The notes beneath the pieces are model-generated. The model saw only the letters and a list, made by a program, of their open reading frames with translations. It was not told the origin of the DNA and did not search any database. Shown here piece by piece: positions 54,859 to 63,294 of a DNA stretch of 64,000 nt. A program made the position numbers and the translations under genes. Origin of the DNA: Melioribacteraceae bacterium (GTDB lineage Bacteria; Bacteroidota; Ignavibacteria; Ignavibacteriales; Melioribacteraceae); contig JAOADJ010000037.1 of assembly GCA_026417375.1 (NCBI GenBank), positions 124,001-188,000 of the forward strand. Direction: 5' to 3'. How positions within the stretch are numbered: position 1 is the stretch's first letter; every line of letters starts with the position of its first letter.

Positions 54859-55689
54859 TTATTTTTTCTTTTTAGGGGACAAATAATGTTTTTGAAGGTA
54901 AGTAGTAACTTTTTCAAAAGCGGAATCAACAGAACTAGCAAATTCGAATAATTTTAAATCACTTTTACTAATCATACCATGTTCAATTAAAGCATCGAAG
55001 TTCAAAATTTCTCTCCAGTAACTTTCACCATAAAGAATAACTTTTATTGGTTTAGTAACTTTTTTTGTTTGAATCAAAGTTAAAACTTCCATCATTTCAT
55101 CCATAGTACCAAAACCACCGGGAAAAGCAATTAGAGCTTTTGCTAAATACATGAACCAATATTTTCTCATAAAAAAGTAATGAAATTCAAAAGCTAAATT
55201 TGGATCAACATATTTATTAACAAATTGTTCGAAAGGGATACTTATATTTAAACCAATAGAATGACCACCAGCAAGATAAGCTCCTTTATTCGCTGCTTCC
55301 ATAATTCCCGGACCACCACCACTACAAATCATAAATCTTTTTCCACTCGTTGGTAAACTTGAACTCCATTCGGTTAATTTTTTACTAAGTTCAACCGCAT
55401 CTTCATAGTATTGAGACATTTCAAGTGCTTTAAGTGCTTTGTCGAAAACAGCTTTACTATTTTTTCCTTTATCTTTTTTAGCATCACTTAACATTTTTAA
55501 TGCATCGCGTCTCGAAACAATTCTTGCAGAACCAAAAAAAACAATTGTATCTATTATTTTATTTTTATCGAATCTTGATTTTGGTTCATAAAATTCAGCT
55601 AATATTCTTAGTGTTCTAGCTTCTTTTGAATTAAGGAAATCCAAATTATTATAAGCTTTAACAGGGGCTTTCAATTTTTTCTGTGTCAT
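54859..55689 (-). CDS. LOG-family protein (nucleoside monophosphate phosphoribohydrolase-like)
   Basis: A 276-residue Rossmann-fold protein of the LOG/TIGR00730 group, with CSGGGPGIMEAANKGAYLAGG near residue 121 and ALIAFPGGFGTMDEMMEVL near residue 185 (PGGxGTxxE motif). Members hydrolyse the ribose-phosphate bond of nucleotides such as AMP or cytokinin precursors. The N-terminal 90 residues (with FGSARIVSRRDALKML) and the Lys-rich tail are extensions of the core. The ATG at 55689 is used; an upstream GTG (55701) is possible. A terminator separates it from secG. Confidence 0.9.
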   Translation of the reverse strand: MTQKKLKAPVKAYNNLDFLNSKEARTLRILAEFYEPKSRFDKNKIIDTIVFFGSARIVSRRDALKMLSDAKKDKGKNSKAVFDKALKALEMSQYYEDAVELSKKLTEWSSSLPTSGKRFMICSGGGPGIMEAANKGAYLAGGHSIGLNISIPFEQFVNKYVDPNLAFEFHYFFMRKYWFMYLAKALIAFPGGFGTMDEMMEVLTLIQTKKVTKPIKVILYGESYWREILNFDALIEHGMISKSDLKLFEFASSVDSAFEKVTTYLQKHYLSPKKKK

Positions 55690-55711
55690 ATTTTTTCCCA
55701 CTTTTTAAAAC

Positions 55712-55762
55712 AAAAAATCTCAAAAGCATCTTTCTAAAAAACCAGAAAGAACTTTTGAGATT
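55712..55762 (-). terminator. Terminator downstream of secG
   Basis: On the minus strand AATCTCAAAAG (55762 to 55752) pairs with CTTTTGAGATT (55726 to 55716) and runs into six T. An inner TTCTTTCT/AGAAAGA pairing stacks within the loop. It lies 12 bases after the secG stop. Confidence 0.85.
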
Positions 55763-55774
55763 GATAAAATAAAT

Positions 55775-56113
55775 TTATTTTTTATTTGGTTGTGTTGCCG
55801 GTTGAGTTGGCACTACAGGAGCAGTTGGTACATTTTGCTTTGTGCTTTGAATAATACTTTCTTTGTTTTTATCAGTTGTTCCTGGTAAAAAGAATAAATT
55901 AATAATAATAGCTAAAACCATTAATGTACCTGCAAGCCACCATGTCAATTTACTTAAGAAATCAGCAGTTCTTCTTGTTCCAAAAACAGCACCAAATTGA
56001 CCAACACCGCCAAAAGAACCAGCCAAACCGCCACCTTTACTTGCTTGTAGTAAAACAACTATTACCAAAAGTACAGCTATGATTACAGATATTGTAACTA
56101 ATAATGTGAACAT
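55775..56113 (-). CDS. secG: Preprotein translocase subunit SecG
   Basis: Small two-helix component of SecYEG. Among 112 residues, helix 1 is near 2-22 (TLLVTISVIIAVLLVIVVLL). The conserved LLQASKGGGLAGSFGG and FGTRRTADFLSKLTWWLAG segments and helix 2 follow, then a Thr/Pro/Gln-rich tail ending QPATQPNKK. The ribosome-binding site is ggag. It starts 21 bases after the tRNA-Met 3' end with no terminator between, so both probably share the tRNA promoter. Confidence 0.95.
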   Translation of the reverse strand: MFTLLVTISVIIAVLLVIVVLLQASKGGGLAGSFGGVGQFGAVFGTRRTADFLSKLTWWLAGTLMVLAIIINLFFLPGTTDKNKESIIQSTKQNVPTAPVVPTQPATQPNKK

Positions 56114-56134
56114 TAAATTACTCCGTTAAATTTG

Positions 56135-56208
56135 TAGCGAGGGAGGGATTCGAACCCCCGACACGTGGATTATGATTCCACTGCTCTAACCTACTGAGCT
56201 ACCTCGCC
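56135..56208 (-). tRNA. tRNA with CAT anticodon, probably elongator tRNA-Met
   Basis: A 74-base cloverleaf on the minus strand: acceptor GGCGAGG/CCTCGCT (one G-U pair), D-arm GCTC/GAGC, anticodon stem GTGGA/TCCAC with loop ATCATAA (anticodon CAT), T-arm GGGGG/CCCTC with TTCGAAT. It lacks the unpaired first base and triple-GC anticodon stem of an initiator. Elongator Met is most likely; tRNA-Ile2 (lysidine-modified by TilS) cannot be excluded by eye. CCA is not encoded. Confidence 0.9.
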
Positions 56209-56239
56209 ATTTTTTAAAGAACTTCTATAAAATGGGTGG

Positions 56240-56270
56240 TAAATATAAATTATAGTGCCTCAAACTTCAA
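56240..56270 (-). promoter_or_regulatory. Promoter of the tRNA-Met/secG unit
   Basis: On the minus strand TTGAAG (56270 to 56265), a 17-base spacer and TATATTTA (56247 to 56240) stand 31 bases before the tRNA 5' end. The -10 region and the following C residues closely match the tRNA-Asn promoter at 4351-4382. Confidence 0.6.
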
Positions 56271-56309
56271 GAAAAGTTTAAAAGAATATTTTTATTACGA
56301 AATAATTAT

Positions 56310-57662
56310 TTATTTCATTAATATCATCTTTTTGACTAACGAATTATTTCCAACTATCAATCGATAAATGTAAACTCCATTTGATAAGTTACTTCCATCA
56401 AAATTTATTTTATAATTTCCTGCTTCCTGAAATTCATGAACTAATGTTGTTATTTCATTTCCTAACACATCATAAATTTTTAATTGTACAGAATTAGGAC
56501 TAGTTAAAAAATAAGAAATAGTTGTACTTGGGTTAAACGGATTAGGGTAATTCTGATAAAGTTCAAAGCTGTTAAAAATATTTTTATCTGAAATGTTTTC
56601 CACTGAAGTTATATTATTTGGGTTGTAAAATGTATATGAAATTCCACCTTTTGCAAACCACGATTGTGTTAAATTGGTTTTGTCATGAATATAACTATTA
56701 CCGTTTGATTTAGCCGGATCATGCACAATAACTTTACCATCGTTTGTAAAACCTGCTAACATTACTAAGTGTCCGTTTGGATAAAGTGGTGAACCGAGAG
56801 ACATTGCAATTCTTCCTTTTGCTTCTAAAACTTTACGAGTTTCACTCCAGGTTCTGTATCTTGTTACAGCGCCATCTAATCCATATTCAGCAGCATTTTG
56901 AACAACACGTGGCCAAACACCAAACATTTTATGATATGAATCATATGTTGTTACTGCAAACTGATAAGGATCTACTTGAATATTATAACTTCTTAAAATC
57001 ATAGAAACAGTTGTTGGAGAACAAATATCTTTGCCGATTACCGGATCAACTCCATATTGATAAATAAAACTAGTGGGAATAAAAATTTCTTTTGGGTTGT
57101 CATTTACAATTTGTGCAACATTTACATTGCTTGTTGTTTTCGAGTCATTAACAAAAAAACTAATCTTGTGGATTGATGGTGATTTTGAAGAGAGTGAATT
57201 TCTTGTCAGAATAACTTTAAATTGCCACTTCGATGTGTATGAAGTTAGTTTAACATAATCAACGTCAATATAACCACCATTAAAAGCTGTTAATCCATAA
57301 TTATTCCAAATATTAGTTTGCCAATAACCAACAGTTAACCAGTCAGACCAACCACTTCCGTATGGAAATCTCATTTGTACTTTAAATCCACTTTGGTTGT
57401 CATAAACTTTTCCATTATAAGATGGTAAACCTTGATTAAAAGGAAATTGAGAAGTTTGTTCTTTAAAGATTATAAATCCATCTAAAACATTGTCTTCCAG
57501 AACAAATGATTTTCCATCGTTACTTAATTTTACACCTGATGAAGTTTCAATTTTATTTTTTAAAGAATCAATTCTTAATTCATAAAACTGATCGGGATAA
57601 ACTTGAGCAAATAAAACTGAACAAATAAAAAATAATAATGAAATTAAGAGATTTACATTCAT
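56310..57662 (-). CDS. Secreted C39-like cysteine peptidase with T9SS sorting domain
   Basis: A 450-residue exported protein starting MNVNLLISLLFFICS (signal peptide ends near FAQ). After a beta-rich N-terminal region, a C39-type papain-like domain shows the nucleophile in GKDICSPTTVSMIL (about residue 215), the His in NGHLVMLAGF and the acid in VHDPAKSNG. The last 80 residues form a canonical type IX sorting domain with LYQNYPNPFNPSTTISYFL and VKKMILMK. Unlike the two hydrolases at 12793 and 14814, it has no insertion after NPF. It is followed (upstream in the sequence of transcription) by the dipeptide epimerase gene, which suggests peptide processing. Confidence 0.88.
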   Translation of the reverse strand: MNVNLLISLLFFICSVLFAQVYPDQFYELRIDSLKNKIETSSGVKLSNDGKSFVLEDNVLDGFIIFKEQTSQFPFNQGLPSYNGKVYDNQSGFKVQMRFPYGSGWSDWLTVGYWQTNIWNNYGLTAFNGGYIDVDYVKLTSYTSKWQFKVILTRNSLSSKSPSIHKISFFVNDSKTTSNVNVAQIVNDNPKEIFIPTSFIYQYGVDPVIGKDICSPTTVSMILRSYNIQVDPYQFAVTTYDSYHKMFGVWPRVVQNAAEYGLDGAVTRYRTWSETRKVLEAKGRIAMSLGSPLYPNGHLVMLAGFTNDGKVIVHDPAKSNGNSYIHDKTNLTQSWFAKGGISYTFYNPNNITSVENISDKNIFNSFELYQNYPNPFNPSTTISYFLTSPNSVQLKIYDVLGNEITTLVHEFQEAGNYKINFDGSNLSNGVYIYRLIVGNNSLVKKMILMK

Positions 57663-57697
57663 AGATAGTCTTTCTAAATATCTCATTGAAAAAATAA

Positions 57698-58798
57698 TTA
57701 TTTAATTTCAATCTTATCACATTTTTTTAGAAACAAAGGATCAACATCAGCACCATGACCCGGAATATCAGGCACTTTAATTTCTCCAACGTTATAAATT
57801 GCGCCATCAATTATCGGATCTTCTTTCATAAATAAATAGCCATCTAAATCTGCATAAGTAAAATTTGTAAATGCAGAAATTACATGAGCAGCTGCTGTTA
57901 ATCCTAATCTTGTTTCAGTCATACAACCAAGCATACATTTTATACCGGCAGCTTCTGCAACAGAGTTTATTTTAAGTGCTGTAAAAATTCCACCGGATTT
58001 TGCTAATTTAATATTAAAATAATCGCAACATCCATTTGTAGCAAGTTTAAATGCATCATGATGATCGAATAAAGATTCATCTGCCATTATTGCAATAGTG
58101 GTTATTTCTCTCAATCTTTTTAGATTTTCATAATCCCAGTGTGCAACAGGTTGTTCACAATATTCAATTTCAAATTGCTCGAGTGCTTTTAATGTATTTT
58201 TAGCTGTGTGAAAGTCCCAACCCTGATTAGCATCAACTCTAATTGGTAAATCAAAACCAATTTGTTCTCTTATACTTTTAATTCTTGCAACATCAAGTTC
58301 TTTTGTAGTACCTAATTTTACTTTAATAGCTTTAAATCCCAACTCTTTGTATTTAATTGCTTTTTGTGCAACACGTTCTGGTGAATCAAGACCAATTGTA
58401 TTATCAGTCCAAAAAATTCTTTTTCCTCCACCAAGAAAAGAATAAAGTGGAAGATTAGCAGCTTTTGATGCAATATCATAAAGTGCCATATCAAATGCAC
58501 TTCTTATTGTAGAATTAAATGCAAGATATTTGTGCATTTCTTTGTTGCGTTCTTCAATGTTTAAAGGATCTTTCCCCAAAATAATTTTGGCTAAATCAAC
58601 TGCAGCAGCAAGGTTTATTGATTGAGTTTCTCCAGTAATACCCCAATAAGGATTTGCTTCACCTATGCCATAAATATTTTCATCTGTGGAAATTTTTATA
58701 AATACACTTTGAGCAGCAGGTATTTCCATTATAGCAATCTTAAATGGTTCGTGAAATGGAATATCAGCTTTGAAAATTTCGACTTTTGTAATTTTCAT
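57698..58798 (-). CDS. Dipeptide epimerase (enolase superfamily)
   Basis: A 366-residue member of the muconate-lactonising-enzyme subgroup. The catalytic KVKLG (KxK, about residue 160), metal ligands in RVDANQGW (Asp), EYCEQPV (Glu) and MADES (Asp), and the second acid/base Lys in NIKLAKSGG match L-Ala-D/L-Glu epimerases that recycle murein peptides or handle other dipeptides. The exact dipeptide is not predictable. It is transcribed just before the C39 peptidase, with a 35-base gap, and after the envelope protein gene (15-base gap). Confidence 0.9.
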   Translation of the reverse strand: MKITKVEIFKADIPFHEPFKIAIMEIPAAQSVFIKISTDENIYGIGEANPYWGITGETQSINLAAAVDLAKIILGKDPLNIEERNKEMHKYLAFNSTIRSAFDMALYDIASKAANLPLYSFLGGGKRIFWTDNTIGLDSPERVAQKAIKYKELGFKAIKVKLGTTKELDVARIKSIREQIGFDLPIRVDANQGWDFHTAKNTLKALEQFEIEYCEQPVAHWDYENLKRLREITTIAIMADESLFDHHDAFKLATNGCCDYFNIKLAKSGGIFTALKINSVAEAAGIKCMLGCMTETRLGLTAAAHVISAFTNFTYADLDGYLFMKEDPIIDGAIYNVGEIKVPDIPGHGADVDPLFLKKCDKIEIK

Positions 58799-58813
58799 TT
58801 TAAGCTCCGATTG

Positions 58814-59737
58814 TTATTTGGCATTTTTTATAAAAGTAAAATTATAAGTTAAATTTATCCAGGGAATAAAAGGGAAACCATTATTGGAAAAGTTAGTTGG
58901 TCGAACTAAACCAATATCACCTGAAAAATTTTCATTATAAAAACGAAAACCAAAAAATATTATAGCAATTTCTGGAAAAGAAGTTTTTGAAGAGGGAATC
59001 CAAATTTCACTTAAAAATTTAGAGCCATTTTTAATTTCAGATTGCAACCCTAAAAAAATCATTGGTGAATCATCAAATTCAGAGTCAGAATATCCATAAG
59101 CTAAACCAGCTGTAAAGTTATTGTTTCCTTTATTGTATGTTCCAATTAAATATAACATTCCAAATTTGTTGTTAGTTTTTGAGAAATCAGTAGAATTGGT
59201 AACAAAACCCCCAGTTGCAAATGTAAAGTTTTTATAACTTAAAAAAGTAATTTTAGGAGCAAGGTAATAAATCTGGTTAGTTGCACCGGGTAAAATTGAA
59301 ATTCCTCCACCGACAGTAAAAATATTTGCTAAACCTATTGCAGCAAAAGGAAAGAAAATCATATTAGATGAAATAAATCCCTCTCCATGTGGTATTGCAT
59401 TGGCTGTAGGGAAGAAAAACATTCTGTGTAAACTTTTATCAATATATTTTTTCTCTTCAACTTTAGCTGAATCTTTTACAATTTCTTTTTTGGGTGATTC
59501 TTTTGGTAAATCTTGCATTCGATAAATTTCAAGAATTGATTCTTTCGGAATTATAAATTCAATCCCATTTTTATCAATAAAATTAAGTTTTCCATATTCG
59601 CTTGAAATAATTCTTCCATAATAAACTGAACTATCTTTAAGAATAACTTTCATCATTGGAGATTTTAAAGTGTCGATTTGAGCAAACAAGTTGATGTAAA
59701 TAAATGAAAAAAGGAGAAGAAGAATTTTGAAATTCAT
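58814..59737 (-). CDS. Exported envelope protein of unknown function
   Basis: A 307-residue protein starting MNFKILLLLFSFIYINLFAQ (signal peptide) at the ATG at 59737; a TTG further upstream is not supported. The first mature part has KDSSVYYGRIISSEYGKLNF, a small beta-barrel-like segment with IPKESILEIYRM. The C-terminal 180 residues have alternating hydrophobic and polar strands with many Gly and aromatic residues, as in outer-membrane beta-barrels, and end NLTYNFTFIKNAK. No family is recognised. Confidence 0.72.
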   Translation of the reverse strand: MNFKILLLLFSFIYINLFAQIDTLKSPMMKVILKDSSVYYGRIISSEYGKLNFIDKNGIEFIIPKESILEIYRMQDLPKESPKKEIVKDSAKVEEKKYIDKSLHRMFFFPTANAIPHGEGFISSNMIFFPFAAIGLANIFTVGGGISILPGATNQIYYLAPKITFLSYKNFTFATGGFVTNSTDFSKTNNKFGMLYLIGTYNKGNNNFTAGLAYGYSDSEFDDSPMIFLGLQSEIKNGSKFLSEIWIPSSKTSFPEIAIIFFGFRFYNENFSGDIGLVRPTNFSNNGFPFIPWINLTYNFTFIKNAK

Positions 59738-59788
59738 TTTTCTGCTCAATATTATTAATTAAAAATTAATCAAATCAATGAATAAAAA

Positions 59789-60619
59789 CTATTTATTTGT
59801 TTTTTTAACAATAAAAACATCTTGCATCAAATGAATATCATTTTGTCCTTCTTCGTAGTAAAGAAGCTCGAAACCATCAAACAAATTTTGAGTTGTCCAT
59901 TCAAATGTTTGATATGTCGAAAATTTATTATCACCTTCTTCAAAATAATTATGTTCAAAAATTCCTTTTTGATTAAGAAAATTTATTTCTGATGATGTTA
60001 AGTTTTTCAAAGTTTTCTTTCCATGAGTTGTAAAATAGAAAACGCCATTTGGTTTTAATATTCTCTTAATTTCATTCATCCATTTTTTTTGATAATCTTC
60101 ACTCAAATGTGTAAAAACAGAACGGGCATAAATAAAATCAAAGAAATTGTTTTCATAATTAGTAGGAGGAAGAATATTATTAGTTGAAAAATTTCCAAAA
60201 GTTAAATTTACTTTACACCAATTAATTAATTCATTATTAATATCTGAACCAAAAAGATTATAATTATTTTCGGTTGCAAAATGACGAATTAATCTTCCGC
60301 ATCCACAACCAAAATCTAAAATGTTTGAATTTTGTGGTAATTCTACTTTAGTTTTATATAAACTCGTTCTAATATTATCATATATAATTTTTCCTGATTT
60401 AAAATACTCACTAACCCAAGGAATTGCGATAACAGTAAAAATTAATTTTGAATTTGGATATGGCAGTTTATCGGGTAAACCATTTTTTCTAAATGAAATT
60501 TCTTCTTTAATTAAATGTGGATTTAAACTTTTAATGGAGTTATAAACAAATCGAATCTTGTCTTGAATATTTTTATTCTTAATAAGTTTTTTAATTATTT
60601 TTTTCAATGTTATCACCAT
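59789..60619 (-). CDS. Class I SAM-dependent methyltransferase
   Basis: A 276-residue methyltransferase. The Rossmann core carries ILDFGCGCGRLIRHFA (motif I, about residue 101) and GSDINNELINWC. It continues with FFDFIYARSVFTHLSEDYQKK (motif II/III region) and RILKPNGVFYFTTHG. The N-terminal 80 residues (KYPNSKLIFTVIAIP-like YPNSKLIFTVIAIPWV) are of unknown role. Substrate is unknown. Its start overlaps the MFS transporter 3' end by 29 bases; a TTG at 60607 is an alternative. Coupling with a transporter hints at small-molecule modification and export, but that is speculative. Confidence 0.85.
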   Translation of the reverse strand: MVITLKKIIKKLIKNKNIQDKIRFVYNSIKSLNPHLIKEEISFRKNGLPDKLPYPNSKLIFTVIAIPWVSEYFKSGKIIYDNIRTSLYKTKVELPQNSNILDFGCGCGRLIRHFATENNYNLFGSDINNELINWCKVNLTFGNFSTNNILPPTNYENNFFDFIYARSVFTHLSEDYQKKWMNEIKRILKPNGVFYFTTHGKKTLKNLTSSEINFLNQKGIFEHNYFEEGDNKFSTYQTFEWTTQNLFDGFELLYYEEGQNDIHLMQDVFIVKKTNK

Positions 60620-61781
60620 TATAAATGAAAATTAGCAAACTAATTAATAAAACTATACCACAAAAAATGAATGAAAAATTTAAATTTGTTATAGCAACAA
60701 TTAATCCAGCCAAAGTTGGTCCAATTAAATTTCCTACCATTTGAAAACTCGAACCAATCCCCATTACTCCGGCTTTAAAGTTTTGATTTATTTGTTCACT
60801 CATTAAAGAATATAAAATAGGTAAGATAAATCCTAATGCTAATCCAATTATAAATAAAAAAGTTGCAAACAAATAAATATCTTTTGTAAAATTTATAATA
60901 ACAAAAAATAATCCGGCTATAATAAGAGAGTTAATTAAAATAAATTTCAGAGAAAAATATTTCTTTAGAAAAGGTAAAGAAAGATTTGATATTGCAGCTG
61001 CAAAACCAAATAATGTAAATAATAAACCAGAAATTGTGGCTAAGTTTTTTACTTCTAAAAAATTATTATCAATGTATAAAGTAAATATTGGTCTTATCAT
61101 TGTTACACTTAATGTATAACTAAGTAATAAAATTGCAATTAATATCAAGTGATTATTTTTTATAAAAAACATAAAATTATTTTTCAACGAAGATCTTTTA
61201 ACAGTAGATAAGTTTTCTTCTTCTTTAAATAATAAAATTGGAATAGATGTAACGAAAACAGAAAAAGCAAAAAGTAAAAAGACATATTTAAAACCAAAGT
61301 TATCTGCAATTAATCCACCTAATAACGGTCCTAAAATATTACCTAAAGCATTTGAAAATTGAATAAAGCTTAATGAATCAGCAACTTTTTCTTTTGGTGA
61401 AAAAACAGTTGTAAATGAAACAGCAGATGGATAAGCTCCACCAAATATTTCTTGTAAAGAAAATGCAATTAATATAAAAGTAACACTTGAGCTAAAACTT
61501 AAACTAATTTGTGAAAGTACAAATCCAAACGCCGCTAAAAATGTTGTATAGTTTCTTCCAATTTTATCACCTATAGTTCCCCAAAAAGGTGTAGAAAAAA
61601 AAGAAATCAAAAAAGGAGAAGATAAAATCCAACCGCTCCATAAAATTATTTCGTTATTGTTAAACTCGGAAATATCTTTTATAAATAAAGGCAAAATAGG
61701 AATTATACTTCTTACACCAGCACGATAAAAAAATTGATTGACTGATAATAAAATTAACTTAGTTTTCCAGTTGAAATTCAT
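60591..61781 (-). CDS. Major facilitator superfamily transporter
   Basis: A 396-residue, 12-helix transporter. The N-terminal half has FSTPFWGTIGDKIGRNYTT, the DxxGRR-like motif A between helices 2 and 3. A central loop (LLFKEEENLSTVKRSSLKNN) separates the halves, and the C-terminal half has FAAAISNLSLPFLKKYFS. The pattern resembles multidrug/tetracycline-type MFS exporters. The start is the ATG at 61781 (MNFNWKTKL); the open frame to 61832 begins at a TTG. It is divergent from the xanthine dehydrogenase genes. Substrate is unknown. Confidence 0.9.
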   Translation of the reverse strand: MNFNWKTKLILLSVNQFFYRAGVRSIIPILPLFIKDISEFNNNEIILWSGWILSSPFLISFFSTPFWGTIGDKIGRNYTTFLAAFGFVLSQISLSFSSSVTFILIAFSLQEIFGGAYPSAVSFTTVFSPKEKVADSLSFIQFSNALGNILGPLLGGLIADNFGFKYVFLLFAFSVFVTSIPILLFKEEENLSTVKRSSLKNNFMFFIKNNHLILIAILLLSYTLSVTMIRPIFTLYIDNNFLEVKNLATISGLLFTLFGFAAAISNLSLPFLKKYFSLKFILINSLIIAGLFFVIINFTKDIYLFATFLFIIGLALGFILPILYSLMSEQINQNFKAGVMGIGSSFQMVGNLIGPTLAGLIVAITNLNFSFIFCGIVLLISLLIFIYNGDNIEKNN

Positions 61782-61893
61782 AAATTCAAAATAAAGTTGG
61801 GCAAAATTAAGTTTTTGATTTCGGCATTGCAAAACATTAATTTTGAATGCAAATGTTCTTTAAATAAGAACCAGGTTGAAAAAAGAGATATCT

Positions 61894-63294
61894 ATGATCG
61901 AGTTTATACTAAATCAAAAAAAAATTTCTACAAATACTAGTCCAACAAATGTACTTCTCGATTTTATTCGGAAAGAGATAAAGTTAACAGGGACTAAAGA
62001 AGGTTGTCGTGAAGGTGATTGCGGCGCTTGTACAGTTATGATTGGTGAATTAATAGATAACAAAATTAAATACAAAACAATTAATTCATGCTTAGTCCCC
62101 ATCGGTTCAATTCATAAAAAACATATTGTTACAGTTGAAGGATTAACAGTAAATAATTCATTAACACCAATTCAAAATTCACTTGTTGAAGAGGGTGGAA
62201 CACAATGTGGATTTTGCACACCAGGTTTTGTTATTTCAATGACATGTTATTTCTTAAACAATAAAAATTTTGTTGAACATGAAGCAATAAATTATTTAGG
62301 TGGTAACATTTGTCGTTGTACTGGTTACTATGGAATTATTCGCTCGTTAACTAAAACATCTGAAATTATAAATAATTCCGAGGGGAAAACATACTTAGAT
62401 AAATTAATTTCAGCTAAGATTATTCCAGAGTATTTTAAAATTATTCCTAAAGAATTAAAACAAATAAAATCAAATAAAAATAAAATTGATAAACCGAAGT
62501 TTGTAATTGGTGGCGGAACAGATTTATATGTTCAAAAATGGGAAGAAATAGTTGAAACAAAATCTATATTAATTGATACTAAACAAATATCAAATGAAAT
62601 TTATAAGAAAGAAAATGAAATAATAATTGGTGCAACAGCTACTATTGAAGAATTTATTAATTCAAAGGTAATTAGAAAAATTATTCCACAAGTAAAAGAA
62701 TATCTTGAATTATTTGGCTCACTGCCAATTAGAAATAAAGGAACAGTTGCCGGAAATATTGTAAATGCTTCTCCGATAGGAGATATTACGAATATACTTT
62801 TAACACTCAATTCTAAAATTCATCTTGAAGGAAAAAAGAAAAGAATTATTCCACTTGAAAAATTTTATTTGGGTTACAAACAACTCGACAAAAAGAAAAA
62901 TGAAATTGTAACTAAAATTACATTTGAAATACCATCAAAAAATTTTCAGTTTAATTTTGAAAAAGTATCAAAAAGAACTTACTTAGATATTGCAAGTGTA
63001 AATTCATCAATTGGAATTTTAGTAAAAGAAAATATTATAAAACAAATCAGAATTTCAGCTGGTGGTGTTGCACCAATTCCACTTTATTTAAAAAACACCT
63101 CCGAATTTTTATTAAACAAAGAAATAACAAATCAAAACATAATTGAAGCAACAAAAATTGCTATGAGTGAAATTTCGCCTATTAGTGATGCGAGAGGAAC
63201 TGCAGAATATAAAAGACTTTTATTACGGCAACTAATTTTTGCTCATTTCATTTTACTTTTTCCGGAACGAATTAATGCGGAGGAACTGCTATGA
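61894..63294 (+). CDS. xdhA: Xanthine dehydrogenase small subunit (2Fe-2S and FAD domains)
   Basis: Electron-transfer subunit of a molybdenum hydroxylase. The 466 residues contain a plant-type ferredoxin domain (CREGDCGACTVMIG), an alpha-helical second 2Fe-2S domain (GGTQCGFCTPGFVISM and NICRCTGYYGI), and a FAD-binding domain with FVIGGGTDLYVQ and LPIRNKGTVAGNIVNASPIGD. A C-terminal CO-dehydrogenase-flavoprotein-like domain follows. The ATG at 61894 follows agagat; a TTG at 61876 is rejected. The stop overlaps the next start by ATGA. It could serve purine catabolism or be a related hydroxylase. Confidence 0.94.
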   Translation: MIEFILNQKKISTNTSPTNVLLDFIRKEIKLTGTKEGCREGDCGACTVMIGELIDNKIKYKTINSCLVPIGSIHKKHIVTVEGLTVNNSLTPIQNSLVEEGGTQCGFCTPGFVISMTCYFLNNKNFVEHEAINYLGGNICRCTGYYGIIRSLTKTSEIINNSEGKTYLDKLISAKIIPEYFKIIPKELKQIKSNKNKIDKPKFVIGGGTDLYVQKWEEIVETKSILIDTKQISNEIYKKENEIIIGATATIEEFINSKVIRKIIPQVKEYLELFGSLPIRNKGTVAGNIVNASPIGDITNILLTLNSKIHLEGKKKRIIPLEKFYLGYKQLDKKKNEIVTKITFEIPSKNFQFNFEKVSKRTYLDIASVNSSIGILVKENIIKQIRISAGGVAPIPLYLKNTSEFLLNKEITNQNIIEATKIAMSEISPISDARGTAEYKRLLLRQLIFAHFILLFPERINAEELL

